From a virus, in IMG/VR virus record IMGVR_UViG_3300007516_000040, positions 1-41,427 of that record: 41,427 bases of DNA, one strand, 5' to 3'. Position numbers and translations under genes: made by a program. The notes under the pieces were generated by a model. It ran no database searches. It was not told the origin of the DNA and saw only the letters and a program-made list of their open reading frames with translations. Shown here piece after piece: positions 34,617 through 41,403 of this stretch. Position 1 is the stretch's first letter; each line of letters opens with the position of its first letter.

Positions 34617-35403
34617 CCTGAGCTTTCTTTAGTAGTACCTGCTTGCGCATCTGCTCTTGTAGATTTGCAGAACGTGCTAGTGCTTGATTCTCTGCATCAA
34701 TCTCAGGCTGCAGCATCTTAGTGCGTTCTACGTTTAGGCCTTTCTGATCAAGTTCTGGTGCACCGCCCTGCATTTTCGGAGGACTTTGATCAGTAAGCTT
34801 AGGCTCATAGCCAAGCTTAGGCTCATAGCCAAGCTTAGGCTCATATCCAATACGCTTTTGTCCATTAGGATATGGATTCTCGAGCAACACGCCACCTTCA
34901 CCAACTGCACGCGGAACAGCTTTCGGTGCGCGGTTCATTGCAGCAACGCCAGCGACACTTGTAAGACCAAGTAAAGACATTAGAATGTCGCTCCAGTAAC
35001 TTTTACCTTGATCAGGAGATGCATTCGACACCTGCGGATCAAGCGAGTTCACTGCCCCGGGCGGGTCCTGCATACCGTAGTTAGCTTGTCGATTTGGTGC
35101 AGCAACAGGTGCAGCAGGTGCTTGACGCGGTGCAGCCTGTTGCACTGGAGCTTTTTCAATAGGTCCAACTTCCACGTTACCTGCAGGTGCAGGTGCAGGG
35201 CCTGTTGTTTCCTGCACAATCTTCTCAAGCATCGGACCAAGCAAGTCCGTGTTGTCTTCTTGAATGCTTCCACGCATTCCATTCGCACGACGTTCTGCAT
35301 AGTCAGGATTCGATGCGAAGAATTCGCGTGCTTTGTTTGCATTGTTAGCAGTGACAGGGGCACCGTATGTACCCATCAATCTAGCGAGTGTAGCTTCATC
35401 CAT
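34597..35403 (-). CDS. Pro/Ala-rich virion protein with a membrane-like segment
   Basis: 268 residues. N-terminal helical domain (ATLARLMGTYGAPVTANNAN), a Pro/Ala/Gln-rich linker (KAPVQQAAPRQAPAAPVAAP), a hydrophobic segment (SDILMSLLGLTSVAGVAAM), three tandem copies of GYEPKL, and a basic helical tail (LQEQMRKQVLLKKAQGALGRR). It is the second gene of the late operon. The build suggests a virion component that may insert into membrane; no family recognised. Confidence 0.65.
   Translation of the reverse strand: MDEATLARLMGTYGAPVTANNANKAREFFASNPDYAERRANGMRGSIQEDNTDLLGPMLEKIVQETTGPAPAPAGNVEVGPIEKAPVQQAAPRQAPAAPVAAPNRQANYGMQDPPGAVNSLDPQVSNASPDQGKSYWSDILMSLLGLTSVAGVAAMNRAPKAVPRAVGEGGVLLENPYPNGQKRIGYEPKLGYEPKLGYEPKLTDQSPPKMQGGAPELDQKGLNVERTKMLQPEIDAENQALARSANLQEQMRKQVLLKKAQGALGRR
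34795..34848 (-). repeat. Three tandem 18-bp repeats
   Basis: Units at 34795-34812, 34813-34830 and 34831-34848; the third differs at one base. They encode GYEPKL three times in a row in the 268-residue protein. Copy number is likely to vary between relatives by slippage. Confidence 0.95.
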
Positions 35404-35421
35404 AGGTGCACCTATCTATGA

Positions 35422-35883
35422 TTAAAAGCGTGTTACGTTGTTGACCTGTCCGCCACTCTGTGTAGCAGTCAATCCAACTGTCGTAGGATACGTGATACCA
35501 GATGCAAGCAGTGCATTGTTGAACCACTTCTTCAATTCTGTCACGTCCGCTGCCGTCGTTACACGGTTGATGTCTGTGGCTGTATCAATTGTGCGATTAC
35601 CCCCGAGAGCAGTGAGCGCCATTACACCGGGAACAGTATTACTTGGGCCAAGTGGATTCGACACAACCTTATGTGTAGCTGTTGCAGTGCCACCAGCAGT
35701 AGCACCGATCAACGCAGCGATTGCAGCAATTGCATCACGGTTGCCCTGCTTCTTCATAGCACGAGCAATGACACTTGCGGCAGAGTTACGAGGCTGACTA
35801 ACAAGGAAGTTGTAAGGAGTGCGATCACCTGTCAACTGCCAGAACGCACTGTAGCCTGTGATTGTAGGTGCAGTGAGAGACAT
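35422..35883 (-). CDS. First gene of the late operon, unknown structural protein
   Basis: 153 residues, ATG at 35883 with AAGGAG. It contains an Ala-rich helical centre (RDAIAAIAALIGATAGGTATATHKV in part: AIAALIGATAGGTATA) and Thr/Asn-rich ends. Being promoter-proximal in the late operon, it is probably made in quantity. No family recognised. Confidence 0.7.
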   Translation of the reverse strand: MSLTAPTITGYSAFWQLTGDRTPYNFLVSQPRNSAASVIARAMKKQGNRDAIAAIAALIGATAGGTATATHKVVSNPLGPSNTVPGVMALTALGGNRTIDTATDINRVTTAADVTELKKWFNNALLASGITYPTTVGLTATQSGGQVNNVTRF

Positions 35884-35931
35884 GTTTGTGCTCCTTCGAG
35901 CGTTTAGTTGAATGTGTGTGCAGAGTTATAC

Positions 35932-35958
35932 CTTATATATAGCAGTGCGATGTGTCAA
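35932..35958 (-). promoter_or_regulatory. Late-operon promoter candidate
   Basis: On the minus strand, TTGACA (35958-35953) is followed after 15 bases by TATAAG (35937-35932), within a TATATATAAGG run. The spacer is short for sigma70, which might make it factor-dependent. It lies about 50 bases upstream of the first late gene and no other good late promoter was seen. Confidence 0.5.
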
Positions 35959-36223
35959 TTATTTTCAAGAAAAGGCTCCGAAAAGCTTGACGCGATATAG
36001 GAAAATGTGATATTTACTACCCAAGAAAGCAGCGGAAAAGAAAGCAAGAAAGAAAGCAAGAAGCAAGAAAGAAAGTACGTGGTCCGAAGGACACCTCGCG
36101 TGGCTGCCAGGAACATGCGCTTTTTCGAGTTTTTCTCTTATATGTTTTATATAACAATCTCCCGACGTGCGAAGCGCGGCGGGACCTGCATCCGTGCCTT
36201 TTCTATTCTACAGCATAGCAACA

Positions 36224-36267
36224 CTACAACACAGCACTACAACACAACACAGCAATACTACAACACA
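36224..36267 (+). repeat. Imperfect CTACAACACA repeats
   Basis: CTACAACACA occurs at 36224, 36237 and 36258 within an ACAAC-rich stretch. The same bases are complementary to the TGTTG run near 36573-36585 over 13 positions. Confidence 0.8.
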
Positions 36268-36445
36268 GCAGAAATCGCGAACCTGTGCATTGTTTTTACG
36301 TGGGGGAGTATGGGTGCGGTGTTGGTCTACCCCTGTACGGACATGTGTACGTGGCTGACATGCTCTTTACATCAACGCCGTTACAATCTGCCGTGTTTTG
36401 GTTTTGGCGGGGGGAGTAGGGGTGTTGCGCATGTGGGTGCAGGGG

Positions 36446-36490
36446 GATGCCAGCATTCAGATGCCATTATTTATCGATGCCAGCATTCAG
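36446..36490 (+). repeat. Two 15-bp direct repeats (iteron-like)
   Basis: GATGCCAGCATTCAG at 36446-36460 and 36476-36490, exact, start-to-start 30 bases (about three helical turns). A shorter GATGCCA lies between them. Spacing on one DNA face suits a protein-binding site. Confidence 0.85.
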
Positions 36491-36590
36491 CTACCAATGA
36501 TGTGCGGTACAGTAGAAATAGTCATGCAGTCCCTGTTTGTTAAAATAACGCCGCACTCTTCACGTTTCATGTTGTGTTGTGTTGTGTTAG

Positions 36591-36614
36591 TTTAATTGCA
36601 TGTGTACGAACGAT
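36591..36614 (+). repeat. 24-bp near-repeat, left copy
   Basis: Matches 37878-37901 at 22 of 24 positions. Both contain an ATG followed by codons for Cys-Thr-Asn-Asp, with one synonymous difference. The pair brackets the GC-rich gene at 36811-37722. Confidence 0.8.
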
Positions 36615-36666
36615 GTTTGCATCATGCATTTTTGTGTAAGGTCAATTTATGAAAATTGTGGATAAC

Positions 36667-36695
36667 TTGACTTAAGCTGTTGTTTGTAATATAAT
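36667..36695 (+). promoter_or_regulatory. Strong sigma70 promoter of the GC-rich gene
   Basis: TTGACT at 36667-36672, a 17-base spacer, and TATAAT at 36690-36695. It leaves a leader of about 110 bases before the ATG at 36811. Confidence 0.75.
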
Positions 36696-36810
36696 TATGA
36701 GATAGAAAAGACGTTCTACTTCTACTTGTTCTATGCATCGTTTGATCAGTCGCGCCGACTTGCTGGCAATCGCCATGCGGGCGCTACTTCTATGAGAAAG
36801 TGAACACACC

Positions 36811-37722
36811 ATGGCCACCGTTAAGAATCACGATAATGCCAAGTCCTCCGCACTCAGCAAATTTCTCAGCGCCGGAATCAGCGAAATCGATTTGAGGGGG
36901 CGAGGCGAGGGAAAATCGTCGCTCGCGCTCGCGTATGCAGTCCTCGCGAGTGACGATGCGGACACGTTGTCCTCATGGACTACGATGGTCCGCGACTATA
37001 ATTCGACGGACAAAAATTTGAAAGAACTGTCACGGAACCGCTTCAATGATTACATCAACGGCGAAAATGCATTCGTCGAGACGCTCGGCGATAAGGAACG
37101 CCACACGCAGGACTACCGGAATTTGGTGACCAGACAATTCAAGCGCATGCAATTCGCTGTCGATTTGCATGCGCTGGGTTACCGGCCGTTTCTCATCATT
37201 CGTGAAACGGCGAAAGGCGGCGTCATCGCCAATGTCAAGGGCGGCTCGGACTATGCGCTTCGCCTGTGGATCGCGCGCGGATGGAATGACCAGAAGAGCA
37301 TCACGTCGAAGAGGTCTTCGGACATCGACATCATTATCAGCTTGCGTGCTCAGCAAGTTGGATTAGGTGAAATTTCTTGGGCACAACTCGCGGAGGCAAT
37401 GGCCGGATGGTGTCAGCGGAAGCAAACGTCGCACGTCAAGGCCGCAACAATTACGGCAAGTAAGCCACTCGGCGCGATCAGAGCGGTTCAGAGCATCATC
37501 AATAACGATCCGGCTGCAATCGCACAGCATTTCACAACGGCAGAAAGCCAACTGCTTGTGATGGAAACGGTCGAAGACATCGCCGGTGTTGTGATCAGCG
37601 GCGACGATCCCGAAATGATCAAACTAAGGAAGAATTTCACCGCCGCCGTCGACGCCCTCTGCGAACATTTCCGATCCATGATCAATCGGAAAGCAACACT
37701 TCTGGTGGAAGAAGCTTCGTAA
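36811..37722 (+). CDS. Unrecognised GC-rich single-gene unit (moron-like)
   Basis: 303 residues, ATG preceded by GAGAAAG. It has its own promoter (36667) and terminator (37826) and is visibly richer in G and C, with codons unlike its neighbours. The protein is mixed alpha/beta and charged: EIDLRGRGEGKSSLALAYAV (GRGEGKSS recalls a P-loop but lacks the full pattern), then TRQFKRMQFAVDLHALGYRP, FLIIRETAKGGVIAN, SKRSSDIDIIISLRAQQVG, and a helical C-terminus. It could be a regulator, an anti-defence or exclusion factor, or a replication initiator, as it lies beside the repeat-rich region. None of these is shown. Confidence 0.75.
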   Translation: MATVKNHDNAKSSALSKFLSAGISEIDLRGRGEGKSSLALAYAVLASDDADTLSSWTTMVRDYNSTDKNLKELSRNRFNDYINGENAFVETLGDKERHTQDYRNLVTRQFKRMQFAVDLHALGYRPFLIIRETAKGGVIANVKGGSDYALRLWIARGWNDQKSITSKRSSDIDIIISLRAQQVGLGEISWAQLAEAMAGWCQRKQTSHVKAATITASKPLGAIRAVQSIINNDPAAIAQHFTTAESQLLVMETVEDIAGVVISGDDPEMIKLRKNFTAAVDALCEHFRSMINRKATLLVEEAS

Positions 37723-37825
37723 GCAGATCATGACAAGAAACCTTGTAGGGGTTGCAACGTATGCTACCCTTCTATGCTTGATAGTTTTCTGGTTTTCTGG
37801 ATAGGTGCAAGCTAACAAACAAATC

Positions 37826-37855
37826 AACCCGTTGCAGAAATGCAGCGGGTTTTTT
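37826..37855 (+). terminator. Intrinsic terminator after the GC-rich gene
   Basis: AACCCGTTGCA pairs with TGCAGCGGGTT (one G-U pair) around a GAAA loop and is followed by a T run. It is a textbook terminator that isolates the 36811 gene. Confidence 0.9.
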
Positions 37856-37877
37856 GTTGTCTAAAATCCTACGCTAT

Positions 37878-37901
37878 TTTAATTGTATGTGCACGAACGA
37901 T
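37878..37901 (+). repeat. 24-bp near-repeat, right copy
   Basis: Partner of 36591-36614 (22 of 24 identical). It lies just after the terminator, marking the right edge of the unit holding the GC-rich gene. Confidence 0.8.
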
Positions 37902-38127
37902 CTACTGCATACATATGACGCAAAGCCCACACCAAATAACAGTGCACCTTTCTATGTGAGCGCTAAAATAATAACACAAATACCTAACCCAACGCGTAGC
38001 GCGTGGCTTTGCATGATGTGTCAACTAACTCCACAAACCCAACAAAACGCTGCCCACATTGCACTTTACGCATCACACGTAATAGGTAAATGCACCGTTT
38101 GGACATGCTCCAATATGGCTGCCAAGC

Positions 38128-38156
38128 TTGACATGTGTGCCTGGATAAGTTATAAT
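38128..38156 (+). promoter_or_regulatory. Consensus sigma70 promoter for the right-hand operon
   Basis: TTGACA at 38128-38133, a 17-base spacer, and TATAAT at 38151-38156, both perfect. It drives the genes from 38252 onward. Confidence 0.85.
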
Positions 38157-38251
38157 TATAACAAGAAAGGGAGAATACAATACAAGCAACTACGTCGTAA
38201 GCATCGCACGACGCTAACTAGCGATGCACTCTCTAGCTACTGAGGTAGCAA

Positions 38252-38515
38252 ATGCACAAAACGCGGTTAGTCCGCGCCCTCCCATATATCATTGCAATTG
38301 CGTGCATCCTGTTCATGGCATCTAACGTGCTTGGGCAAGATAAAGCACGCATACGCATATGGCGTGTAACGTACTGGTCCACGTATGAATTACGTGATGT
38401 ACGGGGCAAGCCTACATCATTAAGAGACTGCATCGCTCGGCTTGCTGAAATCTACAAGCAAGAGCGCATCAACACCGTGTACTGTACAGCAGATAGGTTC
38501 CCAGATGAAAGCTAA
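38252..38515 (+). CDS. Small exported or membrane-anchored protein
   Basis: 87 residues with GAGG before the ATG. It has a basic N-terminus (MHKTRLVR), a hydrophobic core (ALPYIIAIACILFMASNVLG) and then a charged soluble part of about 58 residues with two cysteines (RDCIARL, NTVYCTA). The leader could be a cleaved signal peptide ending near SNVLG or an anchor; either places the domain in the periplasm. The two cysteines could form a disulfide. First gene of an early operon: candidates are superinfection exclusion or envelope interference, both inference. Confidence 0.7.
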   Translation: MHKTRLVRALPYIIAIACILFMASNVLGQDKARIRIWRVTYWSTYELRDVRGKPTSLRDCIARLAEIYKQERINTVYCTADRFPDES

Positions 38516-38735
38516 CAACAAGAATAAGTCCGTGCCTGATCTAAGTAATCCGTATGGAGCAGTGTATCGCATTGATGCACTAGAAGCAGAAGCAAAGCGT
38601 CTTGGAGCGTTGCCTCATGCTGAATTCAATTGGGAAATCATTAAACGTTGGCGCACGCGTCAAATCTGGTTGATCTCTCAGCGCATCAATGACATCCGTA
38701 TGCCTCCTAGCATCCGTCAATTCAAACAGTTGTGA
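38505..38735 (+). CDS. Small unknown basic protein
   Basis: 76 residues from the ATG at 38505, overlapping the previous gene by 11 bases; the longer frame from 38442 is discounted because it lies inside that gene. The Lys/Asn-rich start (KANNKNKSVPDLSNPYGAVY) leads into a basic Trp-containing helix (FNWEIIKRWRTRQIWLISQRI). Its last eight codons and its stop lie inside the 38-bp segment shared with the ATPase gene, so its C-terminus may have been replaced by recombination. Confidence 0.65.
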   Translation: MKANNKNKSVPDLSNPYGAVYRIDALEAEAKRLGALPHAEFNWEIIKRWRTRQIWLISQRINDIRMPPSIRQFKQL

Positions 38736-38749
38736 TAGATAGTGTCTCA
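38712..38749 (+). repeat. 38-bp segment shared with 3961-3998
   Basis: 36 of 38 bases match the Walker B-coding part of the ATPase gene. Here the segment is read in another frame as the end of the 76-residue gene, passes its stop codon at 38733-38735 and enters the spacer. It also contributes to a hairpin (GTGTCTCA with TGAGGCAC, about 38742-38761). Confidence 0.85.
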
Positions 38750-38780
38750 AAGCTGAGGCACAACACAAAGGCTAAATAAC

Positions 38781-40043
38781 ATGACCATTCTCTCATTCTT
38801 CACACGCACTACCATTGATGAAGCTTTCATCTTCACGATGGGAGCAAGCGTTAAGGTTAGCAACAATCCAATCGGCTTTTTTGGTACAGGATTGAAATAC
38901 GCTATTGCTGTGACACTACGTCTTAATGGCGAATTCACTATCAAGACGCAAGACAAGCGTTACAACTTTTACAAACGCGAAGAAATGCTCCGTGGTTCTC
39001 CTATTGAGATGATCTACTGTGACGTCTATGGAGCTGAAGGTGTCGCATTCACAACGCTCCGCTGCCCTATGACTGCTGACTACGGCAAGACATGGGAACC
39101 TTGGATGGTCCTGCGTGAACTATACAGCAACACAATGGACGAAGATGGAGAAGTCATCGAAGGTGAATACATGCTGCGTAAGCCTGTCCTCACTGGTGCA
39201 GGTGTGGGCTACAGCGAAGTACCAAAAGAGTACACTCTCATCACTGTAGATTGCTGCGAAGTCCACGCTGAGTGGAATGTGCGTAACATGTACTTCTTGA
39301 ACAAGGCACGCACGCCTATCTGGAAGAATGACCAGCTTGAAGTGTACGCTGGCCGTTCAACTGGCGTCTTCTATCGAGGCATTAACGTAACAAGTACGTT
39401 TATGCCTTCAGAACTCACGTATAATCTGATTGGTAGTTGCCATCTTTCAGAAGATCGTACGCTAGACAGTTACTTAGTAGGACGTGTCATCATCAACAAC
39501 ATCACAACCTGCGAAGATGAAGGAGTGTTGTCTACATTCTTTTCTGCTGTATGTAAAAAGAACTCACGTGAAAATTCAATCACGTACTATGCACATGACC
39601 ACGGCAGCGCTGAATACATGACAGCGCTAATTGAGGCATCTAAAACTCACCCAGATGAAATGCCTAACGCTTTGTTCTGTGTTGCACAGGAACATCTGCG
39701 TGATATTGAACCGAAGAAGATGTACAAGGAGTACGAACCTACAACTGAGGAAGGTATACGTCTACGTCATTGCATTAGGACGTTAGAGCGAGCGAACATG
39801 AACTTTAATCGCTATGAAGTCATTCTTTCGAATGACGTAGCAGGTATGGGGATCATCAATTTCCGACATCGCATCATCTTTCTTAATCCTAAGTATACAG
39901 TGCAGCACGCAGATTGGAAGCGTGCTACTATTGAAACATTGATTGAAGAGTACGTGCATAGTGTTGATGAAGCAGCTGATCGTTCGCGTCAGATGCAGGA
40001 GTCGTACAATCGTGTCATCTACAACTTGATCAAGGAAGACTGA
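38781..40043 (+). CDS. GHKL-type ATPase-like protein with motifs in permuted order and a C-terminal EExxH segment
   Basis: 420 residues with AAAGG upstream. NNPIG32FFG35TG37LKYAIAV resembles the G-x-x-G-x-G loop of GHKL ATPases, while RE113LYSN117TMD120E resembles their N-box (E-x-x-x-N-x-x-D). In standard GHKL proteins the N-box comes first; here the order is reversed. Near the C-terminus TLIE389EYVH393 followed by D400RSRQMQ looks like a degenerate metalloprotease-type helix. It could be a phage effector acting on host protein or DNA machinery. The ATPase assignment is moderately sure, the role unknown. Confidence 0.6.
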   Translation: MTILSFFTRTTIDEAFIFTMGASVKVSNNPIGFFGTGLKYAIAVTLRLNGEFTIKTQDKRYNFYKREEMLRGSPIEMIYCDVYGAEGVAFTTLRCPMTADYGKTWEPWMVLRELYSNTMDEDGEVIEGEYMLRKPVLTGAGVGYSEVPKEYTLITVDCCEVHAEWNVRNMYFLNKARTPIWKNDQLEVYAGRSTGVFYRGINVTSTFMPSELTYNLIGSCHLSEDRTLDSYLVGRVIINNITTCEDEGVLSTFFSAVCKKNSRENSITYYAHDHGSAEYMTALIEASKTHPDEMPNALFCVAQEHLRDIEPKKMYKEYEPTTEEGIRLRHCIRTLERANMNFNRYEVILSNDVAGMGIINFRHRIIFLNPKYTVQHADWKRATIETLIEEYVHSVDEAADRSRQMQESYNRVIYNLIKED

Positions 40044-40044
40044 A

Positions 40045-40131
40045 GTGGCGATACCTGATATTATTCAGGTACGTAACTTCAAATCACTTAAAAGGGCTAT
40101 CCCTATAACTAAAGAAGGAACTATTCAATGA
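40045..40131 (+). CDS. Possible 28-residue leader peptide gene
   Basis: A GTG at 40045, one base after the previous stop and preceded by AAGGAAG, opens 28 codons (AIPDIIQVRNFKSLKRAIPI, then TKEGTIQ) ending in a TGA that overlaps the next ATG (ATGA). The exact coupling at both ends suggests translation. A 7-bp hairpin TACCTGA/TCAGGTA lies within. It may be a real micropeptide or only a coupling device. Confidence 0.4.
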   Translation: MAIPDIIQVRNFKSLKRAIPITKEGTIQ

Positions 40132-41108
40132 GTGCAAACGTAGAACACATGGCATACCGCTTTGCTAATCGCAGTGATACGCCTTGGCACGGCGTCGGTA
40201 CGCCTATCGCACGTAACGAAGAACTTTCTACTGAAGAGTTCCAGAAGCGTGCTGGTGCTGAGTGGCTTGCTCTGAAGCGTAAGTTGTACTTCCGTAGCAA
40301 GCCTGCCCTTCTTGTGCCTGATATCGAAGTGCCTAAGGCATTCGCACTAGCACGTGACGACAATCAGTTCGTGCTCAACATCGTTAGTGAACAGTATAAG
40401 ATCGTGCAGAACAAGGAAGTATTCAACTTCTTTCAAGAATTCTGCAACGCTGGCGATATGGATATGGAAACGGGAGGTGTCCTTGACTATGGAAGAACTG
40501 TGTGGGGCCTTGCTAACATCCGCGAGGGCTTTACTCTCTCCGGAGGCGATCACGTTCAAGGCTTCCTTCTCTTCTCGAATTCCCATGGGGGCAGTGCTGG
40601 TAGAATTAAGTTCACGCCAGTGCGAGTTGTATGTGCAAACACGCTGGCTCTTGCCCTTGGAGGAAGCGGAACTGATTTCCGTATACATCATAAGGCCACA
40701 TTCGATCCAGAGATTGCTAAGACTGCTCTCGGATTGGGGCACAAACAGCTTAGTGAATTCAAGGAGCAAGCCGAGTTTCTAACTACTCGTCGTATGTCTT
40801 CTGTTGCATTCACTGAATTTCTTGAGAAGCTTTTCCCGCCACGTGATGTCGTGGATGAAAAAGGGCGAAGCATTGATACAGTCACGTTCCCGCGTATGTA
40901 CCATAAGTCACTTGCCGCGCTTTCCACTCAGAAAGGCGCGCACATGAGCGAAGGAACATGGTGGCAGGGATACAATGCTATCACTTACGCGATTGATCAC
41001 GACATCACACGCTCTGATCGTGCTGCATTGTTTAACAGTAACATGTTCGGCAATGGCTTTAAGGTAAAGCAGCAGGCGTTGCAGACTGCATTGGAGTTTG
41101 CGCGGTAA
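40128..41108 (+). CDS. DUF932 phage/plasmid-like protein
   Basis: 326 residues with AGAAGGA before the ATG. The sequence follows the TIGR03299/DUF932 pattern: an N-terminal WHGVGTPI and Glu-rich segment, ALARDDNQFVLNIVSEQYKI, the central NIREGFTLSGGDHVQGFLLF, then FTPVRVVCANTLALALGG and a C-terminal WQGYNAITYAIDHD. The family is widespread in phages and plasmids but its biochemical role is not known. G/C-richer, biased codons suggest strong expression. Confidence 0.85.
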   Translation: MSANVEHMAYRFANRSDTPWHGVGTPIARNEELSTEEFQKRAGAEWLALKRKLYFRSKPALLVPDIEVPKAFALARDDNQFVLNIVSEQYKIVQNKEVFNFFQEFCNAGDMDMETGGVLDYGRTVWGLANIREGFTLSGGDHVQGFLLFSNSHGGSAGRIKFTPVRVVCANTLALALGGSGTDFRIHHKATFDPEIAKTALGLGHKQLSEFKEQAEFLTTRRMSSVAFTEFLEKLFPPRDVVDEKGRSIDTVTFPRMYHKSLAALSTQKGAHMSEGTWWQGYNAITYAIDHDITRSDRAALFNSNMFGNGFKVKQQALQTALEFAR

Positions 41109-41113
41109 AACGC

Positions 41114-41142
41114 TTGACATTGTAGCACTTTTAGGCTATAAT
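41114..41142 (+). promoter_or_regulatory. Consensus sigma70 promoter near the window end
   Basis: TTGACA at 41114-41119, a 17-base spacer, and TATAAT at 41137-41142, both perfect. The transcript would start about 20 bases before the ATG at 41170. If the map is circular it would continue into the early genes at position 1. Confidence 0.85.
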
Positions 41143-41169
41143 CATACATAAGAAAGAGAGGGACAGAAC

Positions 41170-41403
41170 ATGAAAGCAACAATCCCTGTCCCTCTCCAAT
41201 CGGGGACACGCATTCTACATCTAAGAGCCGACACTTTAAGTAAGTGTTACATTCTATGGCTGCATCATAACCCTGACTACACGCTAGGCACGTATCTAGA
41301 ATGCGTTGGGACGGTAAGATATACAACGTCACGATACGTCCTGATGCAAGTGAGGAGCGTTTCCGTGTTTACTGAAATCTTAATTCTTTTCCTCTTGGTA
41401 TAG
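41170..41403 (+). CDS. Small unknown protein next to a strong promoter
   Basis: 77 residues with AGAGAGGG upstream of the ATG and a perfect promoter just before. It begins MKATIPVPLQSGTRILHLRA and ends with a hydrophobic stretch (FTEILILFLLV) that could be a membrane anchor. Tyr and Cys are frequent (SKCYILWLHHNPDYTLG). Typical of the first small genes expressed on infection; no family recognised. The remaining 24 bases to the window end show no signal. Confidence 0.6.
   Translation: MKATIPVPLQSGTRILHLRADTLSKCYILWLHHNPDYTLGTYLECVGTVRYTTSRYVLMQVRSVSVFTEILILFLLV

Larger units (their letters stand above)
35884..36810. other. 927-bp repeat-rich regulatory region between divergent operons
   Basis: No convincing gene is seen. 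From left to right it holds the late promoter candidate, a GCTTGACG element at 35985 pointing right, a purine run of AAAGAAAGC units (about 36030-36075), an AT-rich patch (TATATGTTTTATATAAC, about 36138-36154), and three CTACAACACA units. Further right are two GATGCCAGCATTCAG units, a TGTTG run at about 36570-36588 complementary to the ACAAC run at 36239-36251, and a strong promoter. The mix suggests transcription control and possibly the replication origin. Confidence 0.6.
37723..38251. other. 529-bp intergenic stretch with terminator, repeat copy and promoter
   Basis: After the GC-rich gene come a tandem TTTTCTGG pair near 37787, the terminator, the right copy of the 24-bp repeat, a stretch of about 220 bases without clear signal, a consensus promoter, and a 7-bp hairpin GCATCGC/GCGATGC (38201-38207 / 38221-38227) in the leader of the 38252 gene. 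An open frame crosses it (ATG at 37887) but has no ribosome site and contains the promoter, so it is not called. Confidence 0.65.

Noticed and set aside
36212-36272. ACAAC-rich repeats considered as a CRISPR array
   Set aside because: Units are only about 10 bases, irregular, and lack unique spacers of constant length.
36007-36543. 178-residue frame in the intergenic region
   Set aside because: It is a low-complexity product of the purine and ACAAC repeats, without ribosome site or domain.
37854-38243. 129-residue frame after the terminator
   Set aside because: It has no ribosome site, begins in the repeat copy and contains a perfect promoter in its 3' end.
38742-38761. Hairpin before the GHKL-like gene considered as a terminator
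   Set aside because: There is no T run and the next gene lies in the same operon.
40347-40782. Two frames of about 140 residues over the DUF932 gene, one on each strand
   Set aside because: Both are shadows of the DUF932 protein, whose family pattern is clear.
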